Below are positions 58,937-64,000 of a stretch of 64,000 nucleotides of DNA, in pieces (the first letter of the stretch is position 1; each line of letters begins with the position of its first letter). This stretch comes from Embleya hyalina (GTDB taxonomy: Bacteria > Actinomycetota > Actinomycetes > Streptomycetales > Streptomycetaceae), in contig NZ_BIFH01000020.1 of NCBI RefSeq assembly GCF_003967355.1, forward strand, positions 62,001 through 126,000, read 5' to 3'. The notes beneath the pieces were generated by a model. That model was not told the origin of the DNA. It saw only the letters and a program-made list of their open reading frames with translations, and ran no database searches. Position numbers and translations under genes: made by a program.

Positions 58937-60325
58937 GTGGCGAACGACGCCGGAGCCGTTTTCGATGTAGTCATTCTCGGCGGCGGGAGTGGCGGCTACG
59001 CGTGCGCCCTGCGCGCGGCCGAACTCGGTATGCGCGTCGTCCTCGTCGAAAAGGGCAAGCTCGGCGGCACGTGTCTGCACAACGGCTGCATCCCGACCAA
59101 GGCGCTGCTGCACGCCGGCGAGGTCGCGGACCAGACGCGCGAGAGCGAGCAGTTCGGCGTCAAGTCGACCTTCGACGGCATCGACATCGCCGCGGTGCAC
59201 GCGTACAAGGACGGCGTGATCTCGCGCCTGTTCAAGGGCCTGACCGGGCTGATCGCGAGCCGCAAGATCACCGTCGTCGAGGGCGCCGGGAAGCTTGTGT
59301 CGCCGACCGCAGTCGAGGTGAACGGGCAGCGCTACGAGGGTCGACACGTGGTACTGGCGACCGGCTCGGTGCCGAAGTCGCTGCCGGGCCTGGAGATCGA
59401 CGGCAACCGCGTGATCAACAGCGACCACGCGCTCGTGCTGGACCGGGTCCCGCAGTCCGCGGTGGTGCTGGGCGGCGGCGTGATCGGCGTCGAGTTCGCC
59501 AGCGCCTGGAAGTCCTTCGGTGTGGACGTGACCATCGTCGAGGCACTGCCGCACCTGGTCGCCCTGGAGGACGAGGCGAGCAGCAAGCTCCTGGAGCGCG
59601 CCTTCCGTCGTCGCGGCATCAAGTTCGAACTCGGCGCGCGTTTCTCCGGTGTCGAGTACACCGACGCGGGCGTCCGGGTCTCGCTGGAGAACGGCAAGCG
59701 GATCGAGGCCGAGCTGCTGCTCGTCGCCGTCGGCCGCGGCCCCGTCTCGGCGGGCCTGGGTTACGAGGAGGTCGGCGTCGCGATGGACCGCGGCTACGTC
59801 CTGGTCGACGAGTACTGCGCCACCAACGTGCCGACGATCTCGGCCGTGGGCGACCTCATCCCCACCCTTCAGCTCGCCCACGTCGGTTTCGGCGAGGGCA
59901 TTCTGGTCGCCGAGCGGATCGCCGGGTTGAACCCGGTGCCGATCGACTACGCGGGCGTGCCGCGCGTGACCTACTGCGACCCGGAGGTGGCCTCGGTCGG
60001 CCTCACCGAGGCGCAGGCGGTCGAGCGTTACGGCTCGGACAAGCTCGCGTCGATCAGCTACAGCCTCGGCGGCAACGGCAAGAGCCAGATCCTCAAGACG
60101 ACCGGCCAGGTCAAGGTCGTCTCGGTCAAGGACGGCCCGGTCGTCGGCATCCACATGGTCGGCGCCCGGATGGGCGAGCTGACCTCGGAGGCCCAGCTGA
60201 TCTACAACTGGGAGGCCCTGCCGGCCGAGGTCGCCCAGCTCATCCACCCGCACCCGACGCAGTCCGAGGCGCTTGGCGAGGCCCACCTCGCGTTGGCGGG
60301 CAAGCCCCTGCACGTCCACGACTGA
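58937..60325 (+). CDS. lpd: Dihydrolipoyl dehydrogenase (E3)
   Basis: Reoxidises lipoamide bound to the E2 subunits of pyruvate and 2-oxoglutarate dehydrogenases, reducing NAD. The 462-residue flavoprotein has the FAD loop GGGSGG (15-20), redox-active disulfide Cys46-Cys51 in GGTCLHNGC, NAD loop VVLGGGVIGVEFAS, the second FAD motif SAVGDLI and the C-terminal base HPHPTQSE. GTG 58937 has AGGAGGA seven bases upstream. It is 71 bases before sucB and probably in the same transcript. Confidence 0.96.
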   Translation: MANDAGAVFDVVILGGGSGGYACALRAAELGMRVVLVEKGKLGGTCLHNGCIPTKALLHAGEVADQTRESEQFGVKSTFDGIDIAAVHAYKDGVISRLFKGLTGLIASRKITVVEGAGKLVSPTAVEVNGQRYEGRHVVLATGSVPKSLPGLEIDGNRVINSDHALVLDRVPQSAVVLGGGVIGVEFASAWKSFGVDVTIVEALPHLVALEDEASSKLLERAFRRRGIKFELGARFSGVEYTDAGVRVSLENGKRIEAELLLVAVGRGPVSAGLGYEEVGVAMDRGYVLVDEYCATNVPTISAVGDLIPTLQLAHVGFGEGILVAERIAGLNPVPIDYAGVPRVTYCDPEVASVGLTEAQAVERYGSDKLASISYSLGGNGKSQILKTTGQVKVVSVKDGPVVGIHMVGARMGELTSEAQLIYNWEALPAEVAQLIHPHPTQSEALGEAHLALAGKPLHVHD

Positions 60326-60396
60326 CGACGCGCCCCCAATCGCGCCCCGTCATCCAAGACCCACGCCTTGAAGCGTTGAGAAGGAGTCATTGACCC

Positions 60397-62193
60397 ATGC
60401 CGGTCTCCGTAACACTGCCCGCGCTCGGCGAAAGCGTGCAGGAGGGCACCATCACCCGCTGGCTGAAGCAGGAGGGTGAGCGCGTCGAACTGGACGAGCC
60501 GCTGCTCGAGGTCTCGACCGACAAGGTCGACACCGAGATCCCCTCCCCCGCCGCGGGCATCCTGGTGTCCATCAAGGCCCAGGAAGACGACACGGTCGAT
60601 GTCGGTGCCGAACTGGCCGTGATCGACGACGGCACCGGAGCGACGCCTTCGGCCCCCGCACCCGCGCCGCAGACCGCGGAAGCCCCGGCGGCGCCCGCGC
60701 AGGCCGCGCCCGCGCAGGCCGCTCCGGCCGCTCCCGCGGCTCCCGCCGCTCCGGCCGTGCAGGAGCCCGCCCAGGCTCCGGCCGCGCCCGCCGGCGACGC
60801 GCAGGGCACCCCGGTGCTGCTGCCCGCGCTCGGCGAGAGCGTGCAGGAGGGCACCATCACCCGCTGGCTGAAGCAGGAGGGTGACACGGTCGAGGCCGAC
60901 GAGCCGCTGCTCGAGGTCTCGACGGACAAGGTCGACACCGAGATCCCGTCGCCGGTCGGCGGCGTACTGCTGAAGATCAAGGTCGCCGAGGACGAGACGG
61001 TGGAGGTCGGCGCCGAGCTGGCCGTCATCGGCGCGCCCGGTGCGGCCCCGGCCGCGGCGCCCGCTCCGGCTCCGGCGGCCGCCCCCGCGGCTGCTCCGGC
61101 CGCCGCCCCGGCCCAGGCCGCCGCTCCGGCTCCGGCCCCCGTCGCGGCGCCGGCCCAGGCGCCCGCGCCGAAGCCGGCTCCGACGCCCGCACCGGCTCCC
61201 GCCCCGCAGGCCACCGCCCCGGCGGCGCAGCTCGCCCCGCCGGCCGAGGCCGACGGCGCGTACGTCACGCCGCTGGTGCGCAAGCTCGCCGCCGAGCACA
61301 ACGTGGACCTGGGCGCGATCGAGGGAACCGGCATCGGTGGCCGCATCCGCAAGCAGGACGTCCTGGAGACGGCCCGCAAGCAGCAGGCGGCCCAGGCCGC
61401 CGCGGCGGCCTCGGCTCCGGCCGCGGCCGCTCCCGCCGCCAAGGCCGCGGCGCCGATCGAGCCGTCGCCGCTGCGCGGTCGGACCGAGAAGTTGTCGCGG
61501 ATGCGCACGGTGATCGCCAAGCGCATGGTCGAGTCGCTGCAGACCTCGGCCCAGCTGACCACCGTCGTCGAGGTGGACGTCACCAACATCGCCCGCCTGC
61601 GCGACCGGGCCAAGAACGACTTCGTGGCCCGCGAGGGCGTCAAGCTGTCGTTCATGCCGTTCTTCGCCAAGGCGGCGGTCGAGGCGCTCAAGGTCCACCC
61701 GGTCCTCAACGCCTCGATGGACCTGGACGCGGGCACGGTCACCTACCACGACGCCGAGCACCTGGTGATCGCGGTGGACACCGACCGCGGCCTGATGGTC
61801 CCGGTCATCCACAACGCGGGTGACCTGAACATCGCGGGCCTGTCCCGGAAGATCTCGGACCTGGCGGAGCGCACCCGCACCAACAAGGTCAGCCCCGACG
61901 AGCTGGCCGGCGGCACGTTCACGCTGACCAACACCGGTTCGCGCGGCGCGCTGTTCGACACGCCGATCTTCCCGCAGCCGCAGGTCGCGATGCTCGGCAC
62001 GGGCGCGGTCGTCAAGCGCCCGGTCGTGGTCAACGACCCGACGCTCGGCGAGGTCATCGCGGTCCGCTCGATGGTGTACCTGGCCCTGTCCTACGACCAC
62101 CGCCTGGTGGACGGCGCGGACGCGGCCCGCTTCCTGCAGACGGTGAAGACCCGTCTCGAGGAAGGCGCCTTCGAGGGCGACCTCGGCCTGTAG
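60397..62193 (+). CDS. sucB: Dihydrolipoamide acyltransferase (E2) with two lipoyl domains
   Basis: A 598-residue E2 of 2-oxoglutarate (or pyruvate) dehydrogenase. Two lipoyl domains (1-76 and about 136-212) have lipoyl lysines Lys43 and Lys178 in STDKVDTEI. Long Ala/Pro linkers follow each. The E3-binding domain is about 288-325 ([20 protein letters not shown]), and the C-terminal catalytic domain (about 360-598) ends with the active-site [22 protein letters not shown] lies ten bases before ATG 60397. The lipoyl copies are almost identical even in DNA. In actinobacteria this single E2 often serves PDH and is called SucB or DlaT. Confidence 0.94.
   Translation: MPVSVTLPALGESVQEGTITRWLKQEGERVELDEPLLEVSTDKVDTEIPSPAAGILVSIKAQEDDTVDVGAELAVIDDGTGATPSAPAPAPQTAEAPAAPAQAAPAQAAPAAPAAPAAPAVQEPAQAPAAPAGDAQGTPVLLPALGESVQEGTITRWLKQEGDTVEADEPLLEVSTDKVDTEIPSPVGGVLLKIKVAEDETVEVGAELAVIGAPGAAPAAAPAPAPAAAPAAAPAAAPAQAAAPAPAPVAAPAQAPAPKPAPTPAPAPAPQATAPAAQLAPPAEADGAYVTPLVRKLAAEHNVDLGAIEGTGIGGRIRKQDVLETARKQQAAQAAAAASAPAAAAPAAKAAAPIEPSPLRGRTEKLSRMRTVIAKRMVESLQTSAQLTTVVEVDVTNIARLRDRAKNDFVAREGVKLSFMPFFAKAAVEALKVHPVLNASMDLDAGTVTYHDAEHLVIAVDTDRGLMVPVIHNAGDLNIAGLSRKISDLAERTRTNKVSPDELAGGTFTLTNTGSRGALFDTPIFPQPQVAMLGTGAVVKRPVVVNDPTLGEVIAVRSMVYLALSYDHRLVDGADAARFLQTVKTRLEEGAFEGDLGL
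60415..60551 (+). repeat. Lipoyl-domain direct repeat, copy 1
   Basis: Nearly identical to 60820-60956, exactly 405 bases (135 codons) downstream, including most synonymous positions. Confidence 0.85.
60820..60956 (+). repeat. Lipoyl-domain direct repeat, copy 2
   Basis: Second copy of the direct repeat within sucB. The linkers between and after the copies are built of GCC/GCT and CCG/CCC codons and are themselves repetitive. Confidence 0.85.
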
Positions 62194-62227
62194 GCACCCC
62201 CTGTAGGCGGCCGGCGACACGCACGTC

Positions 62228-62265
62228 CCGAAGGCGGTTCGGACCCCGGTCCGGGCCGCCTTCGG
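62228..62265 (+). terminator. Hairpin after sucB
   Basis: CCGAAGGCGG-TT-CGGACC pairs with GGTCCG-GG-CCGCCTTCGG around two bases, 35 bases after the sucB stop and before the epimerase gene. Confidence 0.88.
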
Positions 62266-62298
62266 CATGTTCGGCGCCGGGTGGGCGAGGATGCTCCC

Positions 62299-63192
62299 AT
62301 GCGTATCGCCGTCACCGGCTCGTCCGGCCTCGTGGGTTCCGCTCTCGTCCGCTCGCTCGCCGCCGACGGCCACGAGGTGGTCCGGCTGGTCCGCCGGGCC
62401 CCGCGCGGGCCCGACGAGGTGCGCTGGGACCCGCACGGCGGCACGGTGGACACCGCCGCGCTCGGCCCGGTGGACGCGGCGGTGCACCTGGCCGGCGCGG
62501 GCATCGGGGATCGGCGCTGGACGGCCGCGTACAAGCGCGAACTCCGGGACAGCCGGGTCCTGGGCACCGCGGCCGTCTCCCGCGCCCTGGCGGCCCTGCG
62601 ACCGGCGCCGCGGGTACTGCTGTCCGGTTCCGCGATGGGCTACTACGGCGACACGGGCGAACGCGAGGTGGACGAGTCGTCCCCGCCCGGGACCGGCTTC
62701 CTGGCCGACCTGTGCACGGAGTGGGAGGCGGCCACCGCGCCCGCCGTCGAGGCCGGCATCCGGGTCGCCCACCTGCGCACCGGCCTGGTGGTCTCCCGCT
62801 CCGGCGGCGCGTGGGGCCGGATGTTCCCGCTGTTCCGGGCCGGTCTCGGCGGTCGGCTCGGCTCGGGCCGGCAGTACTGGAGCTTCATCTCCCTGATCGA
62901 CGAGGTGGCCGCGATCCGCCACGTCCTGGACCACCCGACCCTGTCCGGCCCGGTCAACCTGACCACCCCGAACCCGGTCACCAACGCCGAGGCCACCAAG
63001 GCGATGGGCCGGGCCCTGCGCCGACCCACCTTCCTCGCGGTCCCCCCATTCGCCCTGCGCATCGCTCTGGGCGACTTCGCCAAGGAAATCCTCACCGGTC
63101 AGCGCATGATCCCCAGGACCCTCCTCGACTCCGGCTTCACCTTCGAACACCCCACCATCGACACCGCGATCGCCGCCGCCCTCGACGCCTGA
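62299..63192 (+). CDS. TIGR01777 family NAD(P)-dependent epimerase
   Basis: A 297-residue extended short-chain dehydrogenase. The cofactor loop is VTGSSGLVGSALV (about 5-17). The family blocks VHLAGAGIGDRRW, LLSGSAMGYYGDTG (the active Ser/Tyr region), DLCTEWEA and GSGRQYWSFISLIDEVAAI match TIGR01777 proteins (YfcH/SDR39U1). The substrate is unknown throughout the family. ATG 62299 is preceded by GAGGAT and six bases, which could be read as a GAGG ribosome site or a -10 box of a leaderless promoter. Confidence 0.88.
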   Translation: MRIAVTGSSGLVGSALVRSLAADGHEVVRLVRRAPRGPDEVRWDPHGGTVDTAALGPVDAAVHLAGAGIGDRRWTAAYKRELRDSRVLGTAAVSRALAALRPAPRVLLSGSAMGYYGDTGEREVDESSPPGTGFLADLCTEWEAATAPAVEAGIRVAHLRTGLVVSRSGGAWGRMFPLFRAGLGGRLGSGRQYWSFISLIDEVAAIRHVLDHPTLSGPVNLTTPNPVTNAEATKAMGRALRRPTFLAVPPFALRIALGDFAKEILTGQRMIPRTLLDSGFTFEHPTIDTAIAAALDA

Positions 63193-63278
63193 GCGCCGCG
63201 TCGGGGGCGGCGGCGCCCGTCGACGGATGGACGCCCTGTGGTTGCCCGCCGGACAACCGGTGTTCTTCGGTGCGCTCC

Positions 63279-63484
63279 TTCGGGCCTTTGGTGGGTATGA
63301 CCCGTAGGCGACGGAACCAGCCGGGCCTTCGAGGGGTATGACCCGTAGGCGATGTACCCGGCCGGGCCTTCGAGGGGTATGACCCGTAGGCGATGTACCC
63401 GGCCGGACGTTCGGGGGGTATGACCCGTAGGCGACGGAACCGGCCGGGCCTTCGGGGGATATGACCTGTAGGCGACGGAACCGA
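63279..63484. repeat. 41-bp tandem repeat array (four full units plus partial ends)
   Basis: Units begin at 63294, 63335, 63376, 63417 and 63458 with an exact period of 41 bases; the fifth is cut after about 27 bases and a partial unit lies before the first. Each unit contains GGGTATGACCC, then GTAGGCGA, a variable centre (CGGAACC or TGTACCC), CCGGCCGG and a CCTTCG-type end. Units differ by a few substitutions but no insertions. It lies in the 337-base gap between the epimerase gene and the FAD oxidoreductase gene. As 41 is not divisible by three, it is not coding. Confidence 0.93.
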
Positions 63485-63529
63485 CACCGCGGCGTGGGTG
63501 GTCGTGGGCTGGGGGACGGGAGGACGATC

Positions 63530-64000
63530 GTGGTCGACGTGCGCCGTACCGAGGTGATCGTGGTGGGGGCCGGGTTGGCCGGCTTGAGCGCGGCACGGAC
63601 CGTGGCCGCGGCCGGGGTGCCGGTCACCGTGCTGGAAGCGGGCGATCGACCCGGGGGGCGGGTGCGGACGGATCTCGTGGACGGCTTCCGGGTCGACCGC
63701 GGCTTCCAGTCGCTGACCACCTCCTGGCCCCAGGTGCGCAGGCAACTCGACGTCGCCGCACTGGGGTTGCGCGCGTTCCAGCCCGGTGTGCTGCTGTACG
63801 AGGACGGCCGCACGCACCGGATCGGCGACGTGCACCGGGTCCGGGACGCGATCGGCGGGTTGCGCAACGGCAGCGGCACCGATCGCACGCGGTTGGCCGC
63901 GCTGCTCGCCCGGACCGCGTCCGCCCCGGTGGCGCGGGTGTTCGGCGCCGCCGAGACGGCCGCGGCCGATGCGCCGGTGTTGCGCGCGCTGCCGCCCGAG
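63530..64000 (+). CDS. FAD-dependent amine oxidase/desaturase-like oxidoreductase (3' partial)
   Basis: The first 157 codons of a protein that runs off the window. The N-terminal FAD-binding motif is VIVVGAGLAGLSAARTVAAAG, written here as VVGAGLAGLSAAR (about 11-23), followed by VTVLEAGDRPGGRVRTD and the DGFRVDRGFQSL segment. This is the pattern of flavin amine oxidases and phytoene-desaturase-like enzymes (NAD(P)/FAD-dependent oxidoreductases). GTG 63530 has GGGAGGA five bases upstream. It starts 45 bases after the tandem repeat array, which could therefore influence its transcription. Confidence 0.85.
   Translation, partial: MVDVRRTEVIVVGAGLAGLSAARTVAAAGVPVTVLEAGDRPGGRVRTDLVDGFRVDRGFQSLTTSWPQVRRQLDVAALGLRAFQPGVLLYEDGRTHRIGDVHRVRDAIGGLRNGSGTDRTRLAALLARTASAPVARVFGAAETAAADAPVLRALPPE

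Noticed and set aside
63279-63484. CRISPR array
   Set aside because: The repeats are directly adjacent with a 41-base period and no unique spacers, and no cas genes are near.
60202-63888. Very long open frame on the minus strand opposite sucB and the epimerase gene
   Set aside because: It is an antisense shadow: low-complexity Arg/Gly/Asp-rich translation, no ribosome site, and it runs through a terminator and the non-coding 41-bp repeat array. The sense-strand genes have clear domains.

Overview
The window is high-GC DNA with an extreme preference for G or C at third codon positions, frequent GTG starts, purine-rich ribosome binding sites and actinobacterial gene families (MacRS, mycobacterial-type QcrCAB/CtaCDEF, PspA with PspAA, DUF3043, DUF5304). 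This points to a Streptomyces-like actinomycete (Streptomycetaceae). From memory the gene order closely follows the conserved core arm of Streptomyces chromosomes running from pfkA-macRS-glkA through qcr/cta, nadA, pspA and cob to lpd-sucB. I see no prophage, integron, IS element, CRISPR array, rRNA or tRNA, so this is mostly housekeeping DNA.

Layout. 1-9 kb: 3' end of an anthranilate-synthase-like gene, a tiny CxxC protein overlapping an aminoglycoside-phosphotransferase-fold kinase, a secreted membrane-anchored protein, phosphofructokinase, the MacS/MacR two-component pair with an upstream acyltransferase, and an esterase. 9-20 kb: Ser/Thr kinase, nuclease-fold protein, ROK glucokinase, DUF5304, an ArsA-like ATPase with an SRPBCC partner, a metallophosphoesterase, a long-chain acyl-CoA ligase, a PimB-like mannosyltransferase and a polytopic GT87-type enzyme. 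20-31 kb: two membrane metallopeptidases, a TTA-containing small gene, an NYN-domain protein, a DnaQ-type exonuclease, a stand-alone Lrp ligand-binding domain, a class V aminotransferase behind a SAM riboswitch, trpD and a receiver-like protein.

31-45 kb is the respiratory block. ctaG and ctaE-qcrCAB (cytochrome bc1 with the oxidase subunit III gene) face ctaC-ctaD-ctaF (aa3 oxidase), with two lipoprotein L,D-transpeptidases between them, and a cysteine desulfurase-TusA fusion diverges from ctaC. 45-50 kb: PfkB sugar kinase, erpA-type Fe-S carrier divergent from nadA (an Fe-S enzyme), and pspA-pspAA. 50-58 kb: DUF3043 protein, methyltransferase, aldo/keto reductase, then the late cobalamin genes (an MBL-CobU fusion, cobT, cobS) and leucyl aminopeptidase. 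58-64 kb: lpd and sucB (E3 and E2 of 2-oxoacid dehydrogenase complexes), a TIGR01777 epimerase, an unusual 41-bp tandem repeat array, and the start of an FAD oxidoreductase cut by the window end.

Control signals are well preserved. There are many GC-rich hairpin terminators, mostly between convergent genes. At least nine genes lack a good ribosome binding site and carry a TANNNT box ending 6-7 bases before the start codon, the layout expected of leaderless transcripts. The aminotransferase has a clear SAM riboswitch. Several perfect palindromes look like repressor operators. The observations I would follow first are the 41-bp repeat array, the SAM riboswitch with its long downstream leader, the TTA-codon gene, and the degenerate-domain proteins (ArsA-like ATPase, MBL-CobU).
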